Of a DNA stretch of 64,000 bases, positions 40,029-52,255 are shown piece after piece. The notes under the pieces are model-generated. The model had not been told where the DNA came from. It was given only the letters and a program-made list of their open reading frames with translations, and searched no databases. How positions within the stretch are numbered: position 1 is the first letter of the stretch; every line of letters starts with the position of its first letter. Both the position numbers and the translations under genes were made by a program. The stretch comes from Psychrobacter sp. Pi2-1. Its GTDB lineage: Bacteria > Pseudomonadota > Gammaproteobacteria > Pseudomonadales > Moraxellaceae. The stretch is taken from assembly GCF_904846645.1 (NCBI RefSeq), contig NZ_CAJHBO010000002.1:1-64000 (forward strand). The letters are read 5' to 3'.

Positions 40029-41195
40029 TTACTGAGCTGGCTTGTAGACAGGCTGTCCATCGCTACCTTTTACTTCGTTCCACTTCTCTTTGAACAAGGC
40101 CACTGCCGTGTCAGAGAATGGTACGTAGTCTAGTTCCATAGCGTCATCATCACCTTGGGTATAAGCCCAGTCAAAAAAGTTCAACACGCCAGCGACTTGC
40201 TGAGGATTTTCTGGTTGCTTATGTACCAAGATAAAGGTCGCAGCAGCGATAGGCCATGCTTGCTCAGTCTCAGAGTTGGTGATGACTTTATAAAAGCCTT
40301 CTTGTTGTGACCAGTCGATATCACCTGCCGCAGCAAACGTCTCAGCAGATGGCTGAACGACGTTGCCAGCTGCGTTTTTCAGCGCAGTATGTGACATCTT
40401 ATTTTGCTTAGCGTAAGCATACTCAACATAGCCGATAGAGTTTTTCATGCGGTTTACGTAGCTTGAAACGCCTTCGTTACCTTTACCGCCTGCACCAGTA
40501 GCAGAGGTCGGCCATTTGACGGTTTTATCAACACCAACGGTGTCTTTCCAGTCTGGTGAAACCTTGGCAAGATAGTCAGTGAAGTTGAAAGTCGTACCTG
40601 AACCATCTGAGCGGAATACTGTTGTGATTGGGGCATCTGGCAAGGTCAAATCTGGGTTCATCGCCTTAATCGCAGGGTCATTCCAGTTGCTAATCTTACC
40701 CAAATAGATATCAGCCAACGTTGTGCCGTCTAGCTTCAGTGCACCAGGCTCGACACCATCAATGTTGACGATTGGTACAACACCACCGATGACTGTTGGG
40801 AACTGGATCAAACCTGCTTCGTCTAACTCTTCAGGCGTCATTGGGGCATCAGAAGCACCAAAGTCTACTGTTTTTGACTGAATTTGTTTGATACCACCAG
40901 ATGAGCCAATCGACTGATAGTTGACTTGGCCACCGGTCGCAGCATTATAGTCATATGACCATTTCGCATAGATAGGCTGCGGGAATGACGCACCTGCACC
41001 TGTAATATTCATAGCGATATTTTCAGCAGATTTAAAATCTGACGTAGCAGAAGATGCTGTCTGAGAGGTTGTTTCAGCTGTTGTCACAGCGCTACTGCTA
41101 GTATCAGCAGTTGGCTCCGCCGTATCTGTTGACTTATTACACGCCGTAAGCATTAATGTACAACTGACGGCCACTGCTAATAACGAATAACGCAT
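40029..41195 (-). CDS. pstS: Phosphate-binding lipoprotein PstS
   Basis: A 388-residue high-affinity phosphate-binding protein. A signal peptide ends in lipobox LTAC with Cys at residue 19, so it is a membrane-anchored lipoprotein, followed by a Thr/Ser-rich linker. The phosphate-binding blocks TGAGASFPQPIYAKW, SSGGIKQI and RSDGSGTTFNFTDYL are present. Start at 41195 (MRYSLLAVAV) is set by AGGAG 6 bases upstream; the frame is open to 41234. It is the first gene of the operon and has a Pho box upstream. Confidence 0.96.
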   Translation of the reverse strand: MRYSLLAVAVSCTLMLTACNKSTDTAEPTADTSSSAVTTAETTSQTASSATSDFKSAENIAMNITGAGASFPQPIYAKWSYDYNAATGGQVNYQSIGSSGGIKQIQSKTVDFGASDAPMTPEELDEAGLIQFPTVIGGVVPIVNIDGVEPGALKLDGTTLADIYLGKISNWNDPAIKAMNPDLTLPDAPITTVFRSDGSGTTFNFTDYLAKVSPDWKDTVGVDKTVKWPTSATGAGGKGNEGVSSYVNRMKNSIGYVEYAYAKQNKMSHTALKNAAGNVVQPSAETFAAAGDIDWSQQEGFYKVITNSETEQAWPIAAATFILVHKQPENPQQVAGVLNFFDWAYTQGDDDAMELDYVPFSDTAVALFKEKWNEVKGSDGQPVYKPAQ

Positions 41196-41269
41196 GTAGG
41201 ACTCCTGAAGTTTAACAACGGTATAAAAAAGCATTGCTTGTGATATGCGTGTTATCTTGCCAAATCTTT

Positions 41270-41287
41270 ATGACAGTTTAATGACAA
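41270..41287 (-). promoter_or_regulatory. Pho box upstream of pstS
   Basis: On the minus strand TTGTCATTAAACTGTCAT matches two 7-base repeats CTGTCAT separated by AAA-like spacer, the PhoB recognition pattern. It lies about 75 bp upstream of the pstS ATG. It indicates PhoB control of the operon. Confidence 0.88.
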
Positions 41288-41489
41288 CTTCTATAATCCT
41301 TCATTCGCTTTACATAATATTTGAACAATTTGCCTACAGCCTAATAGTACTAAGCACCCTCATCTATCAACACTCAGAAAAATTATTCACAAAAATATGA
41401 AACCTTGTGTTTGACACAGAATATTTGTATCCAAATACTATTAGCCGTTGGTACAGAATTTTGTTAATATGAAGGCTGATTTACAACAC

Positions 41490-41620
41490 TGACAGACTCG
41501 GGGTGCGGTGTATTTTTGGCTCACTTTATTAAACTTGCTTTATTAAAGTAGTCGCCTTGATACATTCGCTGAGAGATCACCCGCCGAACCTGATGCGGTT
41601 AGTACCGACGCAGGGAAGTC
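41490..41620 (+). ncRNA. TPP riboswitch (THI element)
   Basis: Conserved pieces in order: TCGGGGTGC (41498-41506), CTGAGAGATCACCCG (41569-41583), GAACCTGATG and, after the variable GCGGTTAGTACCGACGC, AGGGAA (41612-41617). These are the P2-P3-P4-P5 core motifs of the thiamine pyrophosphate aptamer. It lies upstream of thiC in the same direction, with about 260 bases in between that should hold the expression platform. A stem CTTTGT/ACAAAG follows at about 41628-41649. Confidence 0.93.
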
Positions 41621-43996
<2,376 letters not shown>

Positions 43997-44025
43997 GATT
44001 AATAATCCTATACTTTTGAAATAAG

Positions 44026-44076
44026 AAAAGCCCTACTATTTAAGTATTTGCACACTTATCTAGTAGGGCTTTTTTT
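44026..44076 (+). terminator. Bidirectional terminator between thiC and an aldolase gene
   Basis: AAAAGCCCTACTA pairs with TAGTAGGGCTTTT over a 22-nt loop, followed by T6. Convergent genes lie on both sides. Confidence 0.88.
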
Positions 44077-44121
44077 GGCTTATTTACTCATGATTTATGT
44101 ACGAGTTTTTATTTACTACGT

Positions 44122-45012
44122 TTACACTTTCGATGCTTCATAAATCTCTTCGATTGAAGCATTAATGGTCTCAGCAAACTCGCTATCGCTTTGTTGCTTA
44201 CTCAAACCTTCGGTAAAGGCACGCGAGAAGCTCGCAATCATACCTGGGTTTTGTTCGAGCTTGGCACAAGCATCGCTACGACTATAGCCACCAGATAACG
44301 CCACTACTTTGAGCACTTTAGGATGGTCAATCAGCTCCTGATAAAACCCCGCTTCTTCTGGTAACGTCAGCTTCAGCATCACTTGATGTTCGTTATTCAA
44401 GCGTTCCAGATTGCGCAGTATATCTGCTTTTAGCAGTAGTTCACACTCATGCTTTTGAGTGCTATCAATATTGACCTCTGGCTCGACGATAGGCATTAGG
44501 CCTTTTGAAATAATCTGCTTAGCCACATCAAACTGCTGTTGTACCACAAGCTCGATACCATCGACATTTGGCTCATAGATGACTGAGCGCATTTTAGTAC
44601 CAAATACGGGATAGTTTTTTGCTTTATCTAATAATAGATCTAGATTCGGGATTGGCTTCATAACTTGTACGCCGCTCATTTGCTCAGCCAGACCTTTATC
44701 TACCTTTAAAAATGGTACGATATTTTTATCTTCCCATAGGTAATTAGCCGTCGACTTACCGTTGACTTCGCGCTCCATGGTGTCTTCGAATAAAATTGCA
44801 CCAAGTACACGCTCATTATCAAAACAGTCACATGTCATGATACGAGCACGCATTTCATGAACCAAATCAAACATGGCTTCATCATTATCATAAGCATCAC
44901 TGCTGACACCATAAGTCTCTAACGCTTTCGGTGTACTGCCACCACTCTGATCAAGAGCAGCAATAAAACCTGAACCATTTTTTATACGCTGTAATTGCTT
45001 ATCGTATTCCAT
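44122..45012 (-). CDS. fda: Class I fructose-bisphosphate aldolase
   Basis: A 296-residue aldolase of the small bacterial class I group (single-chain TIM barrel). It should cleave or form fructose 1,6-bisphosphate through a Schiff-base lysine. Blocks include GSGFIAALDQSGGSTPKALE, LGAILFEDTMERE, LMPIVEPEVNI and VMLKLTLPEEAGFY, with the likely Schiff-base Lys in the last. GGYSRSDACAKL binds phosphate. It is transcribed alone, divergent from the next gene region. Confidence 0.92.
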   Translation of the reverse strand: MEYDKQLQRIKNGSGFIAALDQSGGSTPKALETYGVSSDAYDNDEAMFDLVHEMRARIMTCDCFDNERVLGAILFEDTMEREVNGKSTANYLWEDKNIVPFLKVDKGLAEQMSGVQVMKPIPNLDLLLDKAKNYPVFGTKMRSVIYEPNVDGIELVVQQQFDVAKQIISKGLMPIVEPEVNIDSTQKHECELLLKADILRNLERLNNEHQVMLKLTLPEEAGFYQELIDHPKVLKVVALSGGYSRSDACAKLEQNPGMIASFSRAFTEGLSKQQSDSEFAETINASIEEIYEASKV

Positions 45013-45188
45013 TGAGCCTGCATCCTATTTTTATTGGTTAAGTTAAATATCATAAACTAAGCTTTTTTATTCCATACAAGCCGTGTTATTTGTAGATAAC
45101 CTTATCATAGGATGATTTGTATGCCTATATAGGATACGTGACAATATAGCCAAAAAATCATGAAACCAATACTTTTGGACAGTGTGCA

Positions 45189-46037
45189 TTACGCCAAAAA
45201 TAGCACCCCTACACAGCAGACTGCCAATACTAATCCTATTATATTGATACGGTTCAGCTGCTCTTTAAACACACCGACGCCAATCAATGTCGCTACGGCA
45301 ATAACACCGACATTCATACCAGTAAAAACAATACTAGGCGAATCATGCAGCACTTGGTGTGCCCGTACATAGGCGTAGATATTGCCCATGTTTAATGCGC
45401 CGAGCAGCAAGCCTGACATAAGTGCTTGTTTTTGCCAACGTACCCGTGTGACAAGTAAATAGATTAGAAGTAATACACCTGCTACCCCGAAGCTAACCAA
45501 TAAAGTCAACGGAAAGGCCGCCCCTTGTTTGGCAACTTGTTTGAACAAAATATCAATAATGCCGTAGCCTGCCCATACCCCGAATAACCATAGTGGCGTA
45601 TGCTTTGCTTGCCGAGTAATATCGTTATGCTGTGGCCGATAGACAAGCGCACCTAATGCCAAAAATCCTAACGCCAATCCAAGTATACGTGTACCAGTCA
45701 GCACCTCACCGAATAGCAAGAAAGCCGCTACGATAGGAATAATAAGTGATAAGCGCTGAGACGCGTCGGTTGCTACCATCCCCACCGCCTCAATGGCTCG
45801 TCCCAGAATGATAAATACGGCAGGCAATAGTACCCCAAGCGCGATGATGATGCCCCAAGCGCTATCAAGCGCATGAATGGCACCCACATCAGGTTTTAGT
45901 AATACCCAAGTCAGTAAAAAAGCCACAGGATAGCCTGCTACGATGGTCTGACGAATATCTATATTTTTCTGGCGCAATATTTTTAAAAGTACTGAGACGG
46001 CGACGCTACATAGCACCGCTATTATTAAATACATCAT
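45189..46037 (-). CDS. EamA-family (DMT) transporter
   Basis: A 282-residue integral membrane protein with about ten helices arranged as two EamA repeats, beginning MMYLIIAVLCSVAVSVLLKIL. Repeat 1 includes a segment rich in Gly/Leu (LGVLLPAVFIILGRAIEAVGMVA). It may export amino acids, nucleosides or sugars; substrate cannot be predicted. It is isolated, with 176 bp to the aldolase gene. Confidence 0.85.
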   Translation of the reverse strand: MMYLIIAVLCSVAVSVLLKILRQKNIDIRQTIVAGYPVAFLLTWVLLKPDVGAIHALDSAWGIIIALGVLLPAVFIILGRAIEAVGMVATDASQRLSLIIPIVAAFLLFGEVLTGTRILGLALGFLALGALVYRPQHNDITRQAKHTPLWLFGVWAGYGIIDILFKQVAKQGAAFPLTLLVSFGVAGVLLLIYLLVTRVRWQKQALMSGLLLGALNMGNIYAYVRAHQVLHDSPSIVFTGMNVGVIAVATLIGVGVFKEQLNRINIIGLVLAVCCVGVLFLA

Positions 46038-46406
46038 TCACTGCTACCTTTTGAACTTCAATGTTGAGTTATTACTGTTCGTATATTGATAAAAACCATT
46101 AAATAAAATGCCTGCTAATCAGCTGATTTTCGCAATAAAATCATGCTTATAAAAGCAACATTTAAACCATAGATAAGTTTGGATATAGAATGTAACAAAA
46201 TATGTTTTCTACAGCAATCTATTTATTATGGTTATAACTGAAGCTCTCAAAACATAGCTATTCTTAAGCAAATTACAATTAGCATGCAGGTATGATTAGT
46301 AATTTTGCTAAAATAGCACCTAATCCCAATCACAAAAGTAAAGATTCTAGATAACGAGTCCTCTCGTTCATCTTGACGTACTGCTATTGATGTTTTATTA
46401 CTGCCT
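46038..46406. other. Intergenic region before the ABC exporter
   Basis: About 370 bases between divergent genes with no supported ORF; the overlapping frames are shadows of the ABC exporter's 5' end. AATCAGCTGATTTT near 46114 is a palindrome. No regulatory site was assigned. Confidence 0.4.
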
Positions 46407-48323
46407 ATGAATGCTTTATTTCGCTTTTTTGAAAACCGCCTACCCGCTTTTCCAGACACACCTATGCCATTACCATCACCTCGCGATGGCATGCTGAAGT
46501 TTTTGTGGGCATGTACCAATGGCCTACGCGGCTGGCTACTAATCTTTATGATTTTGTCCGCTGGTATCGGTATCTACGAGGCCATGCTGTTTGCTTGGAT
46601 AGGTAATATCGTCGATTGGTTGGGCGTTTATACGCCGCAAAACTTATGGGTAGAAAAAGGCGATATGCTACTCATCATGCTCGCTGTCATGATAGTTAGC
46701 CCACTGTGGATTGCCTTGTCATCGTTTATCCACTTTCAAACCTTGCAAGGCGTGTTTCCCATGCAGATGCGCTGGCGTTTTCATCAGCGCATGCTTGGGC
46801 AATCCATGCAGTTTTATCAGGATGAATTTTCGGGACGTGTCTCAGCTAAGGTAATGCAGACAGCGCTAGCAGTACGCGATACCGTGATGACTGTCACCGA
46901 TATGTTTATGTATGTCTCTGTCTACTTTATCACCTCAGGGGTGATTTTGTTTAATTTAGACAGCTTACTACTCATTCCATTTATTATTTGGCTGGTCTTG
47001 GTTGCCATCACCATTTGGTACTTTATCCCTAAGCTCAAGGAGACAGCGATTGTGCAAGCGGATGCTCGTGCCTTGATGACAGGACGAATCACTGATGCTT
47101 ATGCCAATATCATGACCGTTAAGCTATTTAGCCATTCTCGTCGTGAGCTGGGCTATGCCAAAAATGCCATGGGACAATTCTTAGGTACGGTACATGCACA
47201 GATGCGCTGGGTCAGCTATTTAGAAGTATCGACCCATCTTATCAGTGTGATCTTGGTCAGTAGTACCGCGGGTATTGGATTGTACTTGTGGCAACAAGGC
47301 GCAGTTGGTGTTGGTGCCATTGCTGCTGCGACCGCTATGGCATTACGTCTAAATGGTTTGACGCGTTGGATTATGTGGCAGACAGCCAGTTTGTTTGAGA
47401 GTATCGGTACAGTTCAAGATGGTATGCGTACGTTATCAGCACCGCAGACGATCATTGATAAACCTGACGCACCAGCGCTAGCCGTCACGGACGGTCGCAT
47501 TGTGTTCGACCATGTTGACTTCAGTTATGAAAATGACGAAGAAGACAATGGACAAACTGGCGAGCCTATTGATAGTACCAGCATCGCTAAGCGCGCTCCT
47601 AATTCATATATCAAACTGTTGGACAACTTCCACTTAGATATTAAGCCAGGTGAAAAGATTGGTTTGGTTGGGCGTTCAGGTGCTGGTAAATCGACCTTGG
47701 TCAATTTGCTACTGCGCTTCTTTGATGTCGATAGCGGTAAGATTCTAATTGATGGTCAGGCTATTGATGCGGTTACGCAAGAATCATTGCGCCAACAGAT
47801 TGGTATGGTGACTCAAGATACGTCATTGCTACATCGTACCGTGCGTGAAAATATCGCTTATGGTCGTCCTGATGCTACTGATGATGAGATTATAATCGCT
47901 GCCAAACAAGCTCAGGCATGGGATTTCATCAAAGATCTGTACGATGATAAAGGCAATACAGGGCTTGATACCCAAGTGGGTGAACGCGGAGTCAAACTAT
48001 CTGGCGGTCAACGTCAACGTATTGCTATCTCACGTGTTATGCTAAAAAATGCGCCGATTTTACTTTTAGATGAAGCGACCAGTGCACTAGATTCTGAGAT
48101 TGAATATGCCATTACCGAAAGCTTAAATGACATCATGACCGGCAAGACCGTTATTGCTATCGCCCATCGCCTGTCTACTATTGCCGCACTGGATAGGCTG
48201 GTCGTTATGCATCAAGGCCGCATCATTGAGCAAGGTAGTCATGATGAACTATTAGCATTGAATAGTGTCTACGCTCGACTGTGGCAACGTCAAAGCGGTG
48301 GCTTCTTAGGTGAAGACAACTAG
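46407..48323 (+). CDS. ABC exporter (fused membrane and ATPase domains)
   Basis: A 638-residue half transporter. The first 340 residues hold about six membrane helices (ABC_membrane fold). The rest is an ATPase with Walker A GRSGAGKST, signature LSGGQRQR, Walker B ILLLDEATSALD and H-loop AIAHRLST. It probably works as a homodimer. It may export lipids or drugs; substrate is not known. It starts a possible plus-strand operon with the hydrolase and AlkB-like genes. Confidence 0.9.
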   Translation: MNALFRFFENRLPAFPDTPMPLPSPRDGMLKFLWACTNGLRGWLLIFMILSAGIGIYEAMLFAWIGNIVDWLGVYTPQNLWVEKGDMLLIMLAVMIVSPLWIALSSFIHFQTLQGVFPMQMRWRFHQRMLGQSMQFYQDEFSGRVSAKVMQTALAVRDTVMTVTDMFMYVSVYFITSGVILFNLDSLLLIPFIIWLVLVAITIWYFIPKLKETAIVQADARALMTGRITDAYANIMTVKLFSHSRRELGYAKNAMGQFLGTVHAQMRWVSYLEVSTHLISVILVSSTAGIGLYLWQQGAVGVGAIAAATAMALRLNGLTRWIMWQTASLFESIGTVQDGMRTLSAPQTIIDKPDAPALAVTDGRIVFDHVDFSYENDEEDNGQTGEPIDSTSIAKRAPNSYIKLLDNFHLDIKPGEKIGLVGRSGAGKSTLVNLLLRFFDVDSGKILIDGQAIDAVTQESLRQQIGMVTQDTSLLHRTVRENIAYGRPDATDDEIIIAAKQAQAWDFIKDLYDDKGNTGLDTQVGERGVKLSGGQRQRIAISRVMLKNAPILLLDEATSALDSEIEYAITESLNDIMTGKTVIAIAHRLSTIAALDRLVVMHQGRIIEQGSHDELLALNSVYARLWQRQSGGFLGEDN

Positions 48324-48408
48324 GATTCATTAAGTCAGCTCAATCATAAAAAGCAAAACTACAAGAAAACAAATCACTCAAAATAAGTCACAAGGAAGTG
48401 TTTATTTT

Positions 48409-49299
48409 ATGGAAGCATTCACAAACCGCATTAATCTTGGCGGAAAACAGGCACGCTACTATGACCTTAGCCAGTTTAATCAGCCGCTAGACTCAAGCTC
48501 TACTCCTCGCGCGCCAGCACATTTTTATAGTGGTAATAGTTTTACCGTTGGCACTTATACACCACTATTAAGTAAGCTAGCCACTGAGTTTGATATCAGC
48601 TCACTTGCCCTACGTGGTTACTGGTATGATAAGCCTCAAAGCCGTCGTCTTACGCGCGAGCAAGATGCTGATCTGCTGATTGAGTTTTTAGAAAAGACCC
48701 AAGACAAGCCTGTCGTAGGTATTGGTCACTCGCAAGGGGCAACGGCTACAGCAATGGCAGCTGCTAAACGTCCAGAGTTGTTTTCGCAGTTGTACCTGAT
48801 CGAGCCTGTCACATTTACCAAATACCAAGCCACTCTATATAACCTTTTGCCACGCTCTGTCCTACTGAGCCGCGAGCCTTTCAAAAGCACGTTAACCAAG
48901 CAATCTACTTGGCCAAGTACCCATAGTTATTACGAGAGCCTACGTGCGCAGCGTGCTTATAAGCGTATCAGCGATGAGCATTTGCAAGTGTTTGCTGAGC
49001 AAAGCTTGAGCAAGAATGCAGATGGTAGCTATACGCTTATGTTTGCACCAGAACAAGAGCTGGCCAATTATTTTGGCGCACCTCATATCGATGCCGCCCT
49101 TAAAAAACTACGCTGTCCCTACACGTTGATTACAGGCAAACCTACCCTGTTCATCAATGACAAAGTACGAAAGCAATGGAACAAATTTGTCCCAGATAGC
49201 AGTCTTATTTCGCTGTCAGATTATGGTCATCTATTGCCAATGGAAGCGCCTGAATTATGCGCTCAAATCATCAACGAGCACTACCAAAGCAGTAAATAA
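48409..49299 (+). CDS. Alpha/beta hydrolase
   Basis: A 296-residue hydrolase. The nucleophile elbow is GHSQGA (Ser in GxSxG), in VVGIGHSQGATATAMAAAK. The catalytic His is probably in LSDYGHLLPMEAPE near the C-terminus, with the acid less certain. HFYSGNSFTVGTY forms the oxyanion region. It should be an esterase or lipase of unknown substrate. It follows the ABC exporter by 85 bp. Confidence 0.88.
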   Translation: MEAFTNRINLGGKQARYYDLSQFNQPLDSSSTPRAPAHFYSGNSFTVGTYTPLLSKLATEFDISSLALRGYWYDKPQSRRLTREQDADLLIEFLEKTQDKPVVGIGHSQGATATAMAAAKRPELFSQLYLIEPVTFTKYQATLYNLLPRSVLLSREPFKSTLTKQSTWPSTHSYYESLRAQRAYKRISDEHLQVFAEQSLSKNADGSYTLMFAPEQELANYFGAPHIDAALKKLRCPYTLITGKPTLFINDKVRKQWNKFVPDSSLISLSDYGHLLPMEAPELCAQIINEHYQSSK

Positions 49300-49319
49300 G
49301 GATTTACAACGACTAAATT

Positions 49320-49937
49320 ATGACTGACCTCTTTGCTCCTGCACCCACGGATAACTTACTACCCTATGATGGTAAGGTGAATGATCTAGGCGTGATTATC
49401 GACGATGCCACTGCCCTTTATAATACTCTACTAAATGAGCTACCTTGGCAATCAGACATCGTGACGTTATTTGGTAAGACCCATATAACCACTCGGAAAA
49501 TTGTCTGGATGGGAGATACAGATGCAGACTATCAATACTCAGGACACGTGCGCCAAACTGTTCCATGGTCAGATATAGTGTTTCACGTGAAACAGGAAAT
49601 CGAACAAGCTTTAGCAGAGGTTGGCGTAACTGCCAATTTTAATACCTGCCTGCTTAATTACTATCCTTCTGGCGCTGATGGTATGGGCTACCATGCTGAT
49701 GACGAAAATGAGCTCGGTCATCAGCCAGTCATCGCCTCCTTATCGCTCGGTGCCACACGCAAATTTGTTTTTAAGCATAAAAAAACTCAAGATAAAGTCG
49801 AGCTTTATCTTGAGTCTGGTCAGCTCGTTGTGATGCATGGTGACACACAGACCTTTTGGAAGCATACGATTACTAAGACAAAGACGGTCGATGCTGGGCG
49901 AATCAGTCTAACGTTTCGGCATATGCTTACATCTTGA
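49320..49937 (+). CDS. alkB: AlkB-like 2-oxoglutarate/Fe(II) dioxygenase
   Basis: A 205-residue DNA-repair-type dioxygenase of the ALKBH2/3-like group. The iron ligands are the HAD motif in GYHADDENELG and the His in WKHTI. Arg residues in DAGRISLTFRH bind 2-oxoglutarate. SLGATRKFVFKH is conserved in this group. It is expected to reverse alkylation damage on DNA or RNA. It lies 20 bp after the hydrolase, so co-transcription is likely. Confidence 0.9.
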   Translation: MTDLFAPAPTDNLLPYDGKVNDLGVIIDDATALYNTLLNELPWQSDIVTLFGKTHITTRKIVWMGDTDADYQYSGHVRQTVPWSDIVFHVKQEIEQALAEVGVTANFNTCLLNYYPSGADGMGYHADDENELGHQPVIASLSLGATRKFVFKHKKTQDKVELYLESGQLVVMHGDTQTFWKHTITKTKTVDAGRISLTFRHMLTS

Positions 49938-49969
49938 TACTATCGCTGACTTAACGAGCCATCTAACTC

Positions 49970-50842
49970 TTATGCTAGACGATCTAAAAAACGCTCACGG
50001 TAACACTGATAAGCAGCTTCACAAACATTGGCAGTGTAGCTAGCATTAACACCACCTGCGACTACTGCACCCACCGCTGGAATGATTTGCGCCGCTTTTG
50101 TCTTAACGATGTTAGTGGCTACTTTAGTCGCTGTCTGACGCAGTACACGAGACATGACTTCTTCATTAATCTGATTGAATGCTTGAGTTTCTGGATCTTG
50201 AATCATCGCATGAGTGTCATCTAACGCCGCTTTACGTTCCTCAACAGAGGCAGAAGTTGCTACAGCCAACAAAGACATCGCAAATAACTGTTCGCCTTCA
50301 TCATTGATATCAAAGCCATAGTACGTTGCATATTCTCCAATCGCACGTAGGTTGGCTGTAATAAGCCCAACGACGTCAGCAGGGATACCTGCCCAGCCTA
50401 CAACCCCTGTAGTCACCCCTTGCGCACTGGTTAGCGCTACATATTTGCTTTTAAAAAGCTTAACTTGTTTATCTACAGCCGCAATAGGTAGACTTTTAAT
50501 GTCACCAAGCGTTTTGATAGAGGAATCGTTAATATCTACTTCCTCTTGATAGCTATCGATAACGTCTTGAGTATCTAGTGTCCAATTGGCTGCATCACTC
50601 AAAGCAGTAATCGTTTCCTCAGTTGCTTTTTTTAGAGAATCACCAAATTTTGGAGCTTCCATCAACGCATCGCCGGCTGCTACCACAGGGGTATTAAGCA
50701 CTGCTAGCGCTTTATCCAAAATCCCTTTATCAGGGTTTTTCCATGCTTCTATCTCTGCACGAACTTTTGCTTCATAAGCAATGTGGTCATCTGTTTTTTC
50801 ATTGCTGGTCTTATTATTGGTAGTCTTATTGTTGATAGTCAT
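49970..50842 (-). CDS. EcsC-family protein
   Basis: A 290-residue soluble or peripheral protein of the EcsC family (conserved VTTGVVGWAGIPADVVGLITANLRAIGEYATYYG). Its function is unknown. AAGGAAA precedes the start. The protein is rich in Ala and in amphipathic helices, and it converges on alkB with a gap of 32 bp. The family occurs in many bacteria near membrane or stress genes. Confidence 0.82.
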   Translation of the reverse strand: MTINNKTTNNKTSNEKTDDHIAYEAKVRAEIEAWKNPDKGILDKALAVLNTPVVAAGDALMEAPKFGDSLKKATEETITALSDAANWTLDTQDVIDSYQEEVDINDSSIKTLGDIKSLPIAAVDKQVKLFKSKYVALTSAQGVTTGVVGWAGIPADVVGLITANLRAIGEYATYYGFDINDEGEQLFAMSLLAVATSASVEERKAALDDTHAMIQDPETQAFNQINEEVMSRVLRQTATKVATNIVKTKAAQIIPAVGAVVAGGVNASYTANVCEAAYQCYRERFLDRLA

Positions 50843-51037
50843 ATTATTTCCTTTATTAGTATCGTTCGCTTTCTATCCTATGATAAATAAGCAAAGACTA
50901 CAGGGACGTTCTGTTGTTCAAAATAAAACTTTTGTATGATTTGTTAAGTCATCAGTTAAGTTTACTGGGTTTCAACAGACATCCCTTTACTAATAAACCT
51001 TATCAAACACTACCTAATACTTGGGAAATCTTTACAT

Positions 51038-52069
51038 TCACTCAGCTGCCGCTAAGACAATTTTGCCAAAAGCATCGCCTTTTTGTAGCTCATGGTGCGC
51101 TGCAACAACTTCTGAGAGTGGATAGGTTTTTTGAATTTTTAAAGTTAAATTACCATCGGCCACTCCCTGTAAAACACGCGCCATATCTTGACCACTACGC
51201 TGCGCTTTGTAACCTGCTACTGCTAAGTCTTTTCGCTGACCGGCTTCTTTGAGCTTATCAACCCAGATAGTTGGTAACACATTTACTCGAGCGCCTGACT
51301 TGAGCACGCTAAGCGCACGGACACCTGCTTCATCGCCGACTAAATCAAGTAGCACGTCGGCTTGTAGGTCAGGGAACGCTTCATCTTTGGTATAATCTAT
51401 CCAACCCGCAAGCTTAGATACGTCTATCAACTCATCAAGCTTGGCGTACTTTTCTGGCGAGCAAATTACCGTCACCTTGATGTTATCTTGCGCCACTTTA
51501 TTCATGAGTAATTGGATTAACAAATGACCGACACCGCCTGCTGGTGCATTAATCACCACATGTTCGCCTGTTTTTATATCAGCAAAATCTACAAACTGTA
51601 GTGCCGTTTGTCCAATACAAGGCAAAGCACCTGCCTGCTCTAAGGTGACATTGTCTGGTACTTTTGCAAGCAACTTGGCATCTACTGCCACATATTGCGC
51701 ATAGCCACCACCGCTAAAGGTCAAAGCCGCTACTCTATCGCCCAAAGCAAACTCGTCACTATTGCTGCTGACTACTTCGCCTGATACATCAAATCCTAAA
51801 ATAGCTGGCTGATCATTATCAAACTTGTCTTTACGGATGTTCTCTGCACCCCAGCCTTTACCTTGGCGGGTTTTATAATCGACAGGGTTAATTCCAGCAT
51901 AGGCAATTTTTACCAGTACTTGGTCGTCCTGTAGCTCAGGGACATCAGCACCATCTTGATATTTCATTACTTCAGGCTCACCGAACTCGCGTATGAGTAC
52001 GGCGTGCTGTGTCTTAGGTATGTTGTGTTTAGCTTGTTGATTATTATCGGTAGTAGACGCTGTTGCCAT
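51038..52069 (-). CDS. Zinc-independent NADPH:quinone oxidoreductase-like enzyme
   Basis: A 343-residue member of the medium-chain dehydrogenase superfamily. The GroES-like N-terminal domain is followed by the nucleotide motif NAPAGGVGHLLIQLLM. The catalytic zinc ligands of alcohol dehydrogenases are absent, which fits the quinone-oxidoreductase/zeta-crystallin branch. DVLLDLVGDEA is typical. Natural substrate unknown. AAGGA precedes the ATG. Confidence 0.88.
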   Translation of the reverse strand: MATASTTDNNQQAKHNIPKTQHAVLIREFGEPEVMKYQDGADVPELQDDQVLVKIAYAGINPVDYKTRQGKGWGAENIRKDKFDNDQPAILGFDVSGEVVSSNSDEFALGDRVAALTFSGGGYAQYVAVDAKLLAKVPDNVTLEQAGALPCIGQTALQFVDFADIKTGEHVVINAPAGGVGHLLIQLLMNKVAQDNIKVTVICSPEKYAKLDELIDVSKLAGWIDYTKDEAFPDLQADVLLDLVGDEAGVRALSVLKSGARVNVLPTIWVDKLKEAGQRKDLAVAGYKAQRSGQDMARVLQGVADGNLTLKIQKTYPLSEVVAAHHELQKGDAFGKIVLAAAE

Positions 52070-52255
52070 CGTAGAATATCCTTATATTTTGTTTATTAGG
52101 CTGTACTTGTTATTTATTTTATTGAAAAATTGTGCTGTTAATAGCACGTTCAATCGAGAGCGTAATTAATCAATAATATGATCAATAAAGACAATTGTTC
52201 ATACATTGATAGATTGCCAATATAATACATTTAGACGAATTATTATAGTTAGGTA

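Noticed and set aside
46247..46519. A 90-residue minus-strand frame before the ABC exporter
   Set aside because: It overlaps the exporter's 5' end, lacks a ribosome site and shows no recognisable domain.
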